DNA of 64,000 bases from positions 248,001-312,000 of the forward strand of contig NZ_JBFCVK010000003.1 of the NCBI RefSeq assembly GCF_040712085.1, read 5' to 3'. This document shows positions 28,206-36,734 of this stretch, piece after piece. The DNA is from Aquibaculum sediminis (GTDB lineage: Bacteria; Pseudomonadota; Alphaproteobacteria; Kiloniellales; DSM-21159). Position 1 is the stretch's first letter. Every line of letters begins with the position of its first letter. The position numbers were made by a program, and so were the translations under genes. Below the pieces are notes generated by a model. The model ran no database searches. It was not told where the DNA came from and saw nothing but the letters and a program-made list of their open reading frames with translations.

Positions 28206-30266
28206 ATGAGCCGCAACCGCCTCGCATGGGAAAGCAGCCCCTATCTACAGCAGCACGCCGACAACCCTGTGGACTGGTATCCCTGGGGCGAGGAGGCCCT
28301 GGCGCTGGCCCGCAAGGAGAACAAACCGATCCTGCTCTCGGTGGGCTATGCCGCCTGCCACTGGTGCCACGTCATGGCGCACGAAAGCTTCGAGAACCCC
28401 GAGATCGCGGCGCTGATGAATGCCCACTTCGTCAACATCAAGCTCGATCGCGAGGAACGGCCGGACCTCGACCATCTCTACCAGCAGGCCCTCGCGCTGC
28501 TTGGGGAGCAAGGGGGCTGGCCCCTGACGATGTTTCTCACGCCCAGCGCCGCGCCCTTCTGGGGCGGAACCTATTTCCCGCGCGAGCCGCGCTATGGTCG
28601 GCCGGGCTTCGCCCAGGTGCTGAACGCCGTCTCCGAGGCCTTTCACCAAAGACCGGAGGCCGTGGGCCAGAACGTCGAGGCGCTCACCGAGGCGCTGGAG
28701 CGCCTGGCGCAGCCCGAAGGCGGGTCCGCGATCACCGCCGAGCAGCGCATGGCGCAGGCCCGGCGGCTGCTGCGCGAGATCGACCCCTTTGAAGGCGGCT
28801 TCGGTCGGGCGCCCAAGTTTCCCCAGCCGATGATCCTCAAGCTGCTCTGGTACGCCTGGCATGCCAGCGGCGACCCGGCCTTCCGCCAGGCCGTGGAACT
28901 CTCCTTGCGCAAGATGAGCCAGGGCGGGATCTACGATCACTTGGGCGGCGGCTTTGCCCGCTACAGCACGGACAATCGCTGGCTGGTGCCACACTTCGAG
29001 AAGATGCTCTACGACAATGCGCAGCTGCTCGACCTGCTGAACTGGGCCTGGCAGGCCGGCAAGGATCCGCTGTTCGAGCAGCGGGCCAAGGAGACCGTGG
29101 ACTGGATTTTCCGGGAGATGCGCGCCGAAGACCGGCCCGGCGGGGTGCCCAGCGGCGGCTTCGCCGCCAGCCTCGATGCCGACAGTGAGGGGGAAGAGGG
29201 CCGTTTCTACGTCTGGAGCGAGGCGGAGATCGACGTCCTGCTCGGCGAGAAGGCGGCCTTATTCAAGGATCACTACGATGTGAGCGCCGCTGGAAACTGG
29301 GAGGGCAAGGTCATCCTCAACCGTTCGCACCGCCCCGACCTGCTGGATCCGGCCGGGGAAGCGGTGCTGGCCGAATGCCGCGCGCGCCTGTTCGAGGCAC
29401 GCGAAGGCCGGCCGCGGCCGGCCTGGGACGACAAGGTGCTTGCGGACTGGAACGGCCTGACCATAGCCGCGTTGGCCCGTGTGGCCGGCCCCTTCCAGCA
29501 GCCGGAATGGCTGCAGGCGGCGCAAGAAGCCTTCGACTTCGTGGTGAGCGAAATGGATGAAGGCGGACGGCTGTTTCATGCCTGGCGCCACGGACAGCGC
29601 AAGCATGCGGCCACCCTGGACGACTATGCCCAGATGGCCGAAGCCGCCCTGGCACTGGAAGAGGCCACCGGCCAGGCCCGCTATCGCGAGCAAGCGCTGG
29701 TCTGGGTCGAGACGGCGCTGGCCCACTTCTGGGATGAGGAAAGGGGAGGCTTCTTCCTCACCGCCGACGATGCGCGCGATCTCGTCGTGCGGCCGAAGCA
29801 TGCCCAGGACAACGCGACCCCGGCAGGCAACGGCACGATGGCCGCGGTGCTGGCGCGTCTCTGGCACCTGTCGGGCGAGCCGCGCTGGCGCGAGGCGGCC
29901 GAGCACAGCCTTGCCGCCTTCTCCGGCGAGATGGAACGCAGCCTCTTCGCCTTTCCCGGCATCATCCTGTCCAGCGCGCTGCTGGAGGACGCGCTTCAGC
30001 TGGTCATTGTCGGCCGGCGCGATGCCGAGGATACGCATGTCCTGATCCAGGCTGCCCAGTGCGGTCGCCCCGACCTGGTGCTCCAGGTGGTGGACGACAC
30101 CAGCGCCCTGCCCGCCGGACATCCGGCGGCCGGAAAGGACGCGCTTGCCGGCCAGGCCACGGCCTTTCTCTGTCGCGGGGTCACCTGTTCGCTGCCCATG
30201 ACGGAGGCGCACGCCCTGACCCGGGCGCTGGCTGAATCGGCGACAGAACCCGAGGCCGGCGGATGA
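28206..30266 (+). CDS. DUF255/YyaL-type thioredoxin domain protein
   Basis: 686 residues, the full length of the SSP411/YyaL family. An N-terminal thioredoxin-like domain (about 1-170) begins NRLAWESSPYLQQHADNPVDW and carries CHWC at 51-54. The rest (about 200-680) forms an alpha/alpha barrel like N-acylglucosamine 2-epimerases. A disulfide- or sugar-linked role is suspected for the family but no reaction is established. It is divergent from the DUF6489-like gene. Confidence 0.9.
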   Translation: MSRNRLAWESSPYLQQHADNPVDWYPWGEEALALARKENKPILLSVGYAACHWCHVMAHESFENPEIAALMNAHFVNIKLDREERPDLDHLYQQALALLGEQGGWPLTMFLTPSAAPFWGGTYFPREPRYGRPGFAQVLNAVSEAFHQRPEAVGQNVEALTEALERLAQPEGGSAITAEQRMAQARRLLREIDPFEGGFGRAPKFPQPMILKLLWYAWHASGDPAFRQAVELSLRKMSQGGIYDHLGGGFARYSTDNRWLVPHFEKMLYDNAQLLDLLNWAWQAGKDPLFEQRAKETVDWIFREMRAEDRPGGVPSGGFAASLDADSEGEEGRFYVWSEAEIDVLLGEKAALFKDHYDVSAAGNWEGKVILNRSHRPDLLDPAGEAVLAECRARLFEAREGRPRPAWDDKVLADWNGLTIAALARVAGPFQQPEWLQAAQEAFDFVVSEMDEGGRLFHAWRHGQRKHAATLDDYAQMAEAALALEEATGQARYREQALVWVETALAHFWDEERGGFFLTADDARDLVVRPKHAQDNATPAGNGTMAAVLARLWHLSGEPRWREAAEHSLAAFSGEMERSLFAFPGIILSSALLEDALQLVIVGRRDAEDTHVLIQAAQCGRPDLVLQVVDDTSALPAGHPAAGKDALAGQATAFLCRGVTCSLPMTEAHALTRALAESATEPEAGG

Positions 30267-30376
30267 CAGCGCGCCGCTGCTGCAGCTAGACTTCGATCCG
30301 AAACACCACCTGCGTTCCTCCACCTCGAAAGCCGCGGCGCGCGGGAAGGATATAACCCAATGACGACAGGAGGGTC

Positions 30377-31078
30377 ATGACCATGCCCGAATTGACGATC
30401 CAGGCGCCGGACGGCGGCAGCTTCTCGTCCTACCTCGCCCTGCCCGCCCAGACACCCGCGCCCGCGATCCTGGTGATCCAGGAGATCTTCGGCGTGAACC
30501 AGGTGATGCGCGACACCTGCGACTGGCTGGCGCGCGAAGGCTACGTCGCCTGCTGCCCCGACATCTTCTGGCGCATCGAACCCGGTATCGACATCACCGA
30601 CAAGACGGACGAGGAGTGGAAGCGGGCCTTCGAGCTCTTCCAGGCCTTCGATGTGGACAACGGCATCGAGGACCTGAAAGCCACCCTGGCCGCGCTGCGC
30701 AGCCACGAAGCCAGCACCGGCAAGGTCGGATCGGTGGGCTACTGCCTGGGCGGCAAACTTGCCTACCTGATGGCGACGCGCAGCGATGTGGACGCCAGCG
30801 TCGGCTATTACGGCGTGGGGCTGGACGAGCTCATGGGCGAAGCCGGCAAGATTTCCAAGCCGCTGATGCTGCACATTCCCACTGAGGACGGCTTCGTGCC
30901 CAAGGAGGCCCAGGCGAAGGTGCACGCCACCCTGGATGACAACCCGCAGGTCACCCTGCACGACTATCAGGGCAACGACCACGCCTTCGCCCGCGAGGGC
31001 GGGCAGCACTACGACCCCAAGGCTGCAGAGCAGGCGAACCGCCGCAGCCTCGACTTCTTCAAACAGCACCTCTCATAA
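30377..31078 (+). CDS. Dienelactone hydrolase family protein
   Basis: 233 residues. An alpha/beta-hydrolase with a cysteine nucleophile: VIQEIFGVN (E36 as the activating acid), Cys123 in GYCLGG, and the remaining triad Asp and His in TEDGFVP and GNDHAFAREG. Members hydrolyse dienelactone or related esters and detoxify reactive compounds. AGGAGG sits just before the start; a second ATG lies two codons downstream. It is 14 bases before the quinone reductase gene, and the two are probably an operon. Confidence 0.92.
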   Translation: MTMPELTIQAPDGGSFSSYLALPAQTPAPAILVIQEIFGVNQVMRDTCDWLAREGYVACCPDIFWRIEPGIDITDKTDEEWKRAFELFQAFDVDNGIEDLKATLAALRSHEASTGKVGSVGYCLGGKLAYLMATRSDVDASVGYYGVGLDELMGEAGKISKPLMLHIPTEDGFVPKEAQAKVHATLDDNPQVTLHDYQGNDHAFAREGGQHYDPKAAEQANRRSLDFFKQHLS

Positions 31079-31092
31079 GGAGCCGCCAATCC

Positions 31093-32067
31093 ATGTCCAA
31101 AGCCATTGTCATCCACGAGTTCGGCGGCGCCGACGTCCTGAAGTGGGAAGATTTCCCCGTCGGTGAGCCGGGTCCCGGGGAGGCCCGGGTCAAGCACACC
31201 GCGGTGGGGCTCAACTACATCGACGTCTATCACCGCACCGGCCTTTATCCGCTGCAGCTGCCCCACCCCATCGGCATGGAAGGTGCCGGGGTCGTGGAGG
31301 CCGTGGGCGAGGGTGTGAACGAGGTTGCTCCCGGCGACCGCGTGGCCTATGCGGCCAACCCGCCGGGCTCCTATTCCGAAGCACGCCTGATCCCCGCGCA
31401 CCGCCTGGTGAAGCTGCCCGATGCCATCGACGACCGGACGGCCGCGGGCATGATGCTCCAGGGCATGACGGTACAGTATCTGGTCCGTCGTACCTACCAG
31501 GTGCAGCCGGGCGAAACTGTGCTCTGGCATGCCGCAGCCGGTGGCGTCGGGCTGATCGCCTGCCAGTGGCTCTCCTCCATGGGCGTCACAGTCATCGGCA
31601 CGGTGGGCAGCGACGAGAAGGCCGCGCTGGCTAAGGCCCATGGCTGCACCCACACCGTCAACTACCAGACCGAAAACTTCGTCGAGCGCGTCAAGGAGAT
31701 CACCGACGGCAAGGGCGTGCCGGTGGTCTACGATTCCGTGGGCAAGGACACCTGGGAGGGCTCGCTCGACTGCCTGCAGCCCCTGGGCCTGATGGTGAGC
31801 TTCGGCAATGCCTCCGGCGCGGTGCCGCCCTTCAACGTCACCTCGCTGGCGCCCAAGGGCTCGCTCTACGTCACCCGGCCGACGCTGATGACCTACACCG
31901 CCAAGCGCGAGGACCTCGTGGCCAGCGCTACGGAGCTCTTCGACATGGTCGGTACCGGCAAGGTCAAGATCGAGATCAACCAGACCTACCCGCTGTCGGA
32001 AACGGCCCAGGCCCACCGCGACCTGGAAGCGCGGAAAACCACGGGTTCGACGTTGTTGCTACCCTGA
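31093..32067 (+). CDS. NADPH:quinone oxidoreductase (QOR/zinc-independent MDR)
   Basis: 324 residues, the usual length of Qor. Medium-chain dehydrogenase/reductase with NYIDVYHRTGLYPLQLP near the start and a Rossmann motif AAAGGVGLIACQWL. There are no zinc-ligand cysteine clusters, as expected for quinone reductases. It likely reduces quinones or related carbonyls. The gene is terminated by the strong hairpin at 32114. Confidence 0.9.
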   Translation: MSKAIVIHEFGGADVLKWEDFPVGEPGPGEARVKHTAVGLNYIDVYHRTGLYPLQLPHPIGMEGAGVVEAVGEGVNEVAPGDRVAYAANPPGSYSEARLIPAHRLVKLPDAIDDRTAAGMMLQGMTVQYLVRRTYQVQPGETVLWHAAAGGVGLIACQWLSSMGVTVIGTVGSDEKAALAKAHGCTHTVNYQTENFVERVKEITDGKGVPVVYDSVGKDTWEGSLDCLQPLGLMVSFGNASGAVPPFNVTSLAPKGSLYVTRPTLMTYTAKREDLVASATELFDMVGTGKVKIEINQTYPLSETAQAHRDLEARKTTGSTLLLP

Positions 32068-32113
32068 ACTCAGTCACATCATCCTAAACAAACAGGATGA
32101 AGACGCAGAACTG

Positions 32114-32148
32114 AAAAACCCGCCGGGATGTATCTCCCGGCGGGTTTT
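32114..32148. terminator. Strong bidirectional terminator between qor and rho
   Basis: A perfect 14-bp stem, AAAACCCGCCGGGA (32115-32128) with TCCCGGCGGGTTTT (32135-32148), 6-base loop, A-run on the left and T-run on the right. It serves both convergent genes. Confidence 0.93.
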
Positions 32149-32168
32149 CGTCGTTTTGGCGCTTGCCC

Positions 32169-33425
32169 CTACTGATTCATCGAAGCGAAGAAATCGGCGT
32201 TGGTCTTGCTTTGCTTGAGCTTGTCGGTGAGGAACTCCATGGAGTCCACCACGCCCATCGGCATGAGGATTCGGCGCAGGACCCACATCTTCGACAGCGT
32301 CGCCTTGTCGACCAGCAGCTCCTCCTTGCGGGTGCCGGATTTGCCGATGTCGATGGCCGGGAAGGTACGCTTGTCGGCGAGCTTGCGGTCCAGGACAATT
32401 TCCGAGTTACCGGTGCCCTTGAACTCCTCGAAGATCACCTCGTCCATGCGGCTGCCGGTATCGATCAGCGCCGTGCCGATGATGGTGAGGCTGCCGCCCT
32501 CCTCGATGTTGCGTGCGGCACCGAAGAAGCGCTTGGGACGCTGCAGCGCATTGGCGTCGACACCACCTGTCAGCACCTTGCCGGACGAGGGCACGACGGT
32601 GTTGTACGCGCGTGCAAGGCGGGTGATGGAATCCAGCAGGATCACCACGTCCTTCTTGTGCTCGACGAGGCGCTTGGCCTTCTCGATCACCATCTCGGCG
32701 ACCTGCACGTGGCGCTGGGCCGGCTCGTCGAACGTGGAGGAGACCACCTCACCGATCACGGAGCGGTCCATGTCGGTGACCTCTTCCGGCCGCTCGTCGA
32801 TCAGCAGCACGATGAGGTAGACGTCCGGGTGGTTCTTGGCGATGGAGCGCGCCAGGTTCTGCAGGATCATGGTCTTGCCGGTGCGCGGTGGCGCCACGAT
32901 CAAGGCGCGCTGTCCCTTGCCCAGAGGTGCTGTCAGGTCGATGACGCGGCTGGTCTGATCGCGGATCGTCGGATCCTCGACTTCGAGCTGCAGGCGCTCA
33001 TCCGGGTAGAGCGGCGTCAGGTTGTCGAAGTTGATGCGATGCCGCGTGGCTTCCGGCGGGTCGAAGTTGATGGTGTTGACCTTGAGGAGGGCGAAATAGC
33101 GCTCGCCGTCCTTGGGCGAGCGGATCTGCCCCTCCACCGTATCGCCGGTGCGCAGGCCGAAGCGCCGCACCTGGCTTGGGCTGACGTAGATGTCGTCCGG
33201 TCCCGGGAGATAGTTCGCTTCCGGGCTGCGCAGGAAACCGAAGCCGTCAGGCAAAACCTCGAGCACGCCGCCGCCGAAGATTGCGATATCGTTCTCGGCG
33301 AGCTGCTTGAGGATCGCGAACATCATGTCCTGCTTGCGCAGCGTGCTGGCGTTCTCGATCTCAAGCTCCTCGGCGTAGGCGAGGAGGTCGGCCGGAGATT
33401 TGGCTTTGAGTTCTGCGAGATTCAT
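32169..33425 (-). CDS. rho: Transcription termination factor Rho
   Basis: 418 residues, as usual. The N-terminal helical and cold-shock-like RNA-binding domain (about 1-130) contains GFGFLRSP. The ATPase domain has APPRTGKT at 178-185, VLLIDERPEEVTD as Walker B and RNA-binding Q/R loops. The hexamer threads Rho-dependent transcripts. A 6-bp hairpin ACCGGC/GCCGGT lies in the leader, about 40 bases before the ATG. It lies downstream of hemJ and points away from the origin. Confidence 0.97.
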   Translation of the reverse strand: MNLAELKAKSPADLLAYAEELEIENASTLRKQDMMFAILKQLAENDIAIFGGGVLEVLPDGFGFLRSPEANYLPGPDDIYVSPSQVRRFGLRTGDTVEGQIRSPKDGERYFALLKVNTINFDPPEATRHRINFDNLTPLYPDERLQLEVEDPTIRDQTSRVIDLTAPLGKGQRALIVAPPRTGKTMILQNLARSIAKNHPDVYLIVLLIDERPEEVTDMDRSVIGEVVSSTFDEPAQRHVQVAEMVIEKAKRLVEHKKDVVILLDSITRLARAYNTVVPSSGKVLTGGVDANALQRPKRFFGAARNIEEGGSLTIIGTALIDTGSRMDEVIFEEFKGTGNSEIVLDRKLADKRTFPAIDIGKSGTRKEELLVDKATLSKMWVLRRILMPMGVVDSMEFLTDKLKQSKTNADFFASMNQ

Positions 33426-33594
33426 TGAGGTGCTCTGACAGCGGCTGAGGGATTGGCTGAAAGACCGGCGTGATGGCCGGTGAATAACGTCGGGAAGCGG
33501 GAAGCCGGGCTACGGCGAGCGCTTGGTCGGCGGCTGCGACCCTTGGCCCCGCGACCTTGTTCAGGTCGAGCTACCCGTAAAGGTGGGAAACGGA

Positions 33595-33618
33595 AAAGGC
33601 CCCGGCAAGAGCCGGGCT
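33595..33618 (-). terminator. Possible terminator downstream of hemJ
   Basis: On the minus strand, GCCCGGC-tctt-GCCGGGGC (one bulged base) is followed by CTTTTCC. It would end the hemE-hemH-hemJ transcript before rho. Confidence 0.5.
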
Positions 33619-33674
33619 GATTTCTAGGTAGCCTTTTCCTGCGGCGCGCGTCAAGGACAGTTGAGCGCTCGGAG

Positions 33675-34121
33675 TCAGAAAGGCTTGGCCACCGCCAGCA
33701 GCACGATCGCGACCAGCAACAACGCCGGCATTTCGTTCATCCAGCGATAAAAGCGCGCAGACCGGCGATTGCGGTCGGCTGCGAATTCCTTGCGGCAACG
33801 GGCGAAGAAGCCGTGCAGGCCGAACATCCCCAGCAACAACAGAAACTTGGCGTGCAGCCAGCCCTGGGCCAGCACCCCGGGGACCAGCAGCAACAGCAAG
33901 CCGAAGAGGAGCGAGGCGATCATGGCCGGGGTCATGATTCCGCGCAGCAGGCGGCGCTCCATAATCTTGAATGTCTCGCTCATGTCGGAGCCCGGCGGGG
34001 CATCGACGTGATAGACGAAAAGCCGCGGCAGGTAGAGCATCGCCGCCATCCAGGCGATGATCGACATCACGTGCAGGGCCTTGATCCAGGGATAAAGTGT
34101 GCTCAGAAGGGTCATGGTCAC
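33675..34121 (-). CDS. hemJ: Protoporphyrinogen oxidase HemJ
   Basis: 148 residues with four membrane helices. HemJ replaces HemY/HemG in most alphaproteobacteria and oxidises protoporphyrinogen IX. His17 (ALHVMSIIAWMAAMLYLPR) and the lysine in LHAKFLLLLGMFGLHG match family residues thought to bind haem or contribute to activity. It is the third of a hemE-hemH-hemJ series. Confidence 0.92.
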   Translation of the reverse strand: MTMTLLSTLYPWIKALHVMSIIAWMAAMLYLPRLFVYHVDAPPGSDMSETFKIMERRLLRGIMTPAMIASLLFGLLLLLVPGVLAQGWLHAKFLLLLGMFGLHGFFARCRKEFAADRNRRSARFYRWMNEMPALLLVAIVLLAVAKPF

Positions 34122-34165
34122 CTTGTTCGGGTCGCCAGCGGGGTCATCGGCTCACTTTCTCCAGC

Positions 34166-35218
34166 CTATAACCAACCTGCGAGCTCCTGTTCAACCAGGC
34201 CCTGGAGCAGATCGAGGCCGCCGGGGCTGTCGTTGAGGCAGGGAAGATAGGCGAAATCGCTACCCCCACCTTCGAGAAAGCTTTCCTTGAGGCCGATCGC
34301 CAACTCCTCGAGGGTTTCCAGGCAGTCGGCAGCAAAACCCGGACTGACGATGGCCAGCCGCTTGACCCCTTCGCCGGCCAAAGCGGCCACAGTGGCATCG
34401 GCGTAGGGCTGCAGCCACTCCTTGGGGCCGAAACGCGACTGGAAGACCACCTGGAAGCGCTCTTCCGGCCAGTCGAGCCATTCGCGCAGCAGGCGCCCGG
34501 TCTTCTGGCAGTGGCAGTGGTAGGGATCGCCCTTGGCCAGGGTCTCCCGGGGCATGCCGTGGAAGGAGACCAGCAGGCGCTCCGGCTCCCACGCCAGCGT
34601 CTCCAGCGATGCCTGCATCGATCGGCCGAGCGCCTCGATGTAGCGCGGGTCGTCGTAGTAGGGCGCGCCGACCCGCAGAGATGGCTGCCAGCGCTGGCGC
34701 ATGGCCCAGCGGAAGGCCTCGTCGCAGGCCGTGGCGGTGGTGGCCGCGCTGTACTGCGGATAGAGCGGTAGGAGCAGAATACGCTCACAGCCGCGCTCCT
34801 GCAGTGCCTGTAGCTTCGCGGGGATAGAGGGCTGGCCATAGCGCATGGCCCAGTCGACGACCAGGTCGGGATGGGTTTCGGCGAAACGCGCGGCCACGCC
34901 TTCTGCCTGGCGCCGGGTGATGGCGCGCAGGGGCGACTCGTTGCGCTCCTTGTCCCAGATCGAGGCATAGGCCTCACCGGATTTCGTCGGACGCCGGGAC
35001 AGGACGATCCCCTGCAGGATGGGCTGCCACAGGAGCGGCGAGAGTTCCACGACACGCCGGTCGCTGAGGAACTGCGAGAGGTAGCGCCGCACGGACCAGT
35101 AGTCCGTGGCCTCGGGCGTGCCCAGGTTGATCAGCAGCACACCCACGCGCCGCGGTGCCAGAGTCGGATGATCATCCGGCAACGCGCGCGGTGCTCGAAC
35201 CGGAAAATCCCTGGGCAT
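34166..35218 (-). CDS. hemH: Ferrochelatase
   Basis: 350 residues. It inserts Fe2+ into protoporphyrin IX. VLLINLGTPE at the N-terminus, the LPLYPQYSAATT segment, the active-site His in LLVSFHGMP and the acidic metal path FGPKEWLQPY are all present. The frame is open much further upstream (through hemE), but MPRDFPV at 35218 is the natural start: it lies 17 bases after the hemE stop with AAGGGG before it. No C-terminal [2Fe-2S] extension. Confidence 0.96.
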   Translation of the reverse strand: MPRDFPVRAPRALPDDHPTLAPRRVGVLLINLGTPEATDYWSVRRYLSQFLSDRRVVELSPLLWQPILQGIVLSRRPTKSGEAYASIWDKERNESPLRAITRRQAEGVAARFAETHPDLVVDWAMRYGQPSIPAKLQALQERGCERILLLPLYPQYSAATTATACDEAFRWAMRQRWQPSLRVGAPYYDDPRYIEALGRSMQASLETLAWEPERLLVSFHGMPRETLAKGDPYHCHCQKTGRLLREWLDWPEERFQVVFQSRFGPKEWLQPYADATVAALAGEGVKRLAIVSPGFAADCLETLEELAIGLKESFLEGGGSDFAYLPCLNDSPGGLDLLQGLVEQELAGWL

Positions 35219-35235
35219 CGCGGTGTTCCCCTTGG

Positions 35236-36342
35236 CTAAGCCGGCGTCGGACGCTGCGCGCGGACCCGCTCCACCAGCCGGGCAACATGCTCCGGCGGGG
35301 TGTGCTTGTCGATGCCATGGCCAAGATTGAAGATAAAGCGTCCCTCGCCAAGTTGCTCCAGGATGCGATCCACCGCCGCGTCCTGTGCCTCGCCACCCAC
35401 CAGCAGCAGCGCGGGATCGAGATTGCCCTGCACGGCCACCTTCGGCTGCAGGTGGCGCGCCGCCCAGTCCAGCGGCACCGTGGTGTCGAGCGAAAGCGCA
35501 TCGGCGCCCACCTCTTCGGCCACGGCGGCGTAGAGCGGCCCGGCGCCGCGCGGGAAGACGATGATCGGCACCTGCGGGTGCGCCGCCTTCACACGACGGA
35601 CGATCTCGCGCTGTGGCGCCAGGCACCAGCGCCGGAACTCCGGCTCCGGCCAGACGCCCGACCAGGAATCGAAGAGCTGCAGGGCCTCGGCTCCCGCTTC
35701 CACCTGGGCGATGAGATAGCCGGCCGTGGCCTCCACCAACAGGCCGATCAGGCGGGCGAAGCCCTCGGGATCGCCGTAGGCCCAGCGCTTGGCCTTGAGA
35801 AAGTCGCGGCTCGATCCACCCTCGATCATGTAGCTGGCAACGGTCCAGGGCGCCCCGGCAAAACCGATCAGCGTGGTTTCCGCCGGCAGGGACTTTTGCA
35901 GAAGGCCCAGGGTCGCAAACACCGGCTGCAGGCGCTCCTCGATGCGCCCGGGGTCGAGCGAAACCAGGTCCCCCGCGCCCTGCAAGGGTTCCAGGCGCGG
36001 TCCCCTGCCCTCCTCGAACCAGAGCTTCTGGCCCAGCGCATGAGGGATGACCAGGATGTCCGAGAAGAGGATCGCGGCGTCGAAACCAAAGCGCCGGATC
36101 GGCTGCAAGGTGACCTCGCAGGCCAGTTCCGGATTGTAGCACAGATCGAGAAAGCTGCCGGCCTCCGCCCGCAAGGCACGGTACTCCGGCAGGTAGCGAC
36201 CGGCCTGGCGCATGAGCCAGATCGGGGGCGGCTGCAGGCTCTCGCCGCGCAGCACGCGCAGCAGGCGCTTCTCGTCAGCGGCGGGAAAGGATGCGTCCAT
36301 GATGGCGTTCGGGATCTGTGGGGCCGGCGGCTTTTTGCTCAT
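35236..36342 (-). CDS. hemE: Uroporphyrinogen decarboxylase
   Basis: 368 residues. It removes four acetate carboxyl groups from uroporphyrinogen III. PPIWLMRQAGRYLPEYRALR is the family signature; the catalytic Asp is in FSDILVIP, and GFAGAPWTVASYM is also conserved. AGAGGGGG precedes ATG 36342. A palindrome (36353-36367) lies directly upstream, at the edge of the putative origin. hemE next to the origin is a hallmark of alphaproteobacteria. Confidence 0.96.
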   Translation of the reverse strand: MSKKPPAPQIPNAIMDASFPAADEKRLLRVLRGESLQPPPIWLMRQAGRYLPEYRALRAEAGSFLDLCYNPELACEVTLQPIRRFGFDAAILFSDILVIPHALGQKLWFEEGRGPRLEPLQGAGDLVSLDPGRIEERLQPVFATLGLLQKSLPAETTLIGFAGAPWTVASYMIEGGSSRDFLKAKRWAYGDPEGFARLIGLLVEATAGYLIAQVEAGAEALQLFDSWSGVWPEPEFRRWCLAPQREIVRRVKAAHPQVPIIVFPRGAGPLYAAVAEEVGADALSLDTTVPLDWAARHLQPKVAVQGNLDPALLLVGGEAQDAAVDRILEQLGEGRFIFNLGHGIDKHTPPEHVARLVERVRAQRPTPA

Positions 36343-36352
36343 GCCCCCTCTT

Positions 36353-36367
36353 ACCCTGAGTCAGGGT
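36353..36367. promoter_or_regulatory. Palindrome upstream of hemE at the origin edge
   Basis: ACCCTGA-g-TCAGGGT, a perfect 7+7 inverted repeat 10 bases upstream of the hemE start codon. It contains a GAGTC (GANTC) site. It may be a regulator site for hemE or part of the origin. Confidence 0.45.
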
Positions 36368-36548
36368 TAAAAATAAGAGTAGGTTTTTGTTGTAGTAGAG
36401 CGGTGAGTCCTGGGGATGGCACGGCCATGCCCAGATTCATGCCCAGGATGGGCCACGGCGTGCCGGATGACCGTGATCTCTTAATATTCCGTGGGACCAA
36501 TCATCCAAAACCGCAGAAAGCCCGCCGCTTGCGTCGGCCTGTGAATTG

Positions 36549-36557
36549 GGGGGATAA
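36549..36557 (-). promoter_or_regulatory. DnaA-box-like 9-mer
   Basis: TTATCCCCC on the minus strand; seven of nine positions match TTATCCACA. Confidence 0.45.
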
Positions 36558-36585
36558 CTGGGGCAGGGATCATCGACGCGCAGAG

Positions 36586-36594
36586 TTATCCCCA
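36586..36594 (+). promoter_or_regulatory. DnaA-box-like 9-mer
   Basis: TTATCCCCA; eight of nine positions match TTATCCACA. Confidence 0.6.
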
Positions 36595-36669
36595 GGTCTG
36601 TACAAGTCCATCCCGAGGTGGACAGGGCCTGTGCGCCAGCGCGTGCAGCGGGGACGGAATCCACCGGGC

Positions 36670-36678
36670 GGTGGACAA
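36670..36678 (-). promoter_or_regulatory. DnaA-box-like 9-mer
   Basis: TTGTCCACC on the minus strand; seven of nine positions match TTATCCACA. Confidence 0.45.
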
Positions 36679-36696
36679 CCGGTCGCAACACAGAAG

Positions 36697-36705
36697 TTAT
36701 CCACT
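36697..36705 (+). promoter_or_regulatory. DnaA-box-like 9-mer
   Basis: TTATCCACT; eight of nine positions match TTATCCACA. The box closest to the DUF299 gene. Confidence 0.65.
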
Positions 36706-36734
36706 GCAGGGTGGGGAAAGGGTGAAGGCTGAGC

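Larger units (their letters stand above)
36343..36734. other. oriC: Putative chromosomal replication origin (oriC)
   Basis: 392 bp without a gene, between hemE and the DUF299 gene, the context of the Caulobacter and Rickettsia origins. It contains several DnaA-box-like 9-mers on both strands near the right end (36549-36705), an AT-rich stretch (36367-36397, TTAAAAATAAGAG...TTTTTGTTGTAGTAGAG) that could be the unwinding element, and three GANTC sites (36358, 36405, 36657). Genes on both sides run away from it. Boxes and context are seen; origin function is inferred. Confidence 0.82.

Noticed and set aside
34166..36142. Extended ferrochelatase frame running through hemE
   Set aside because: The upstream part is another frame of hemE; the natural start at 35218 has a Shine-Dalgarno sequence and begins the conserved protein.
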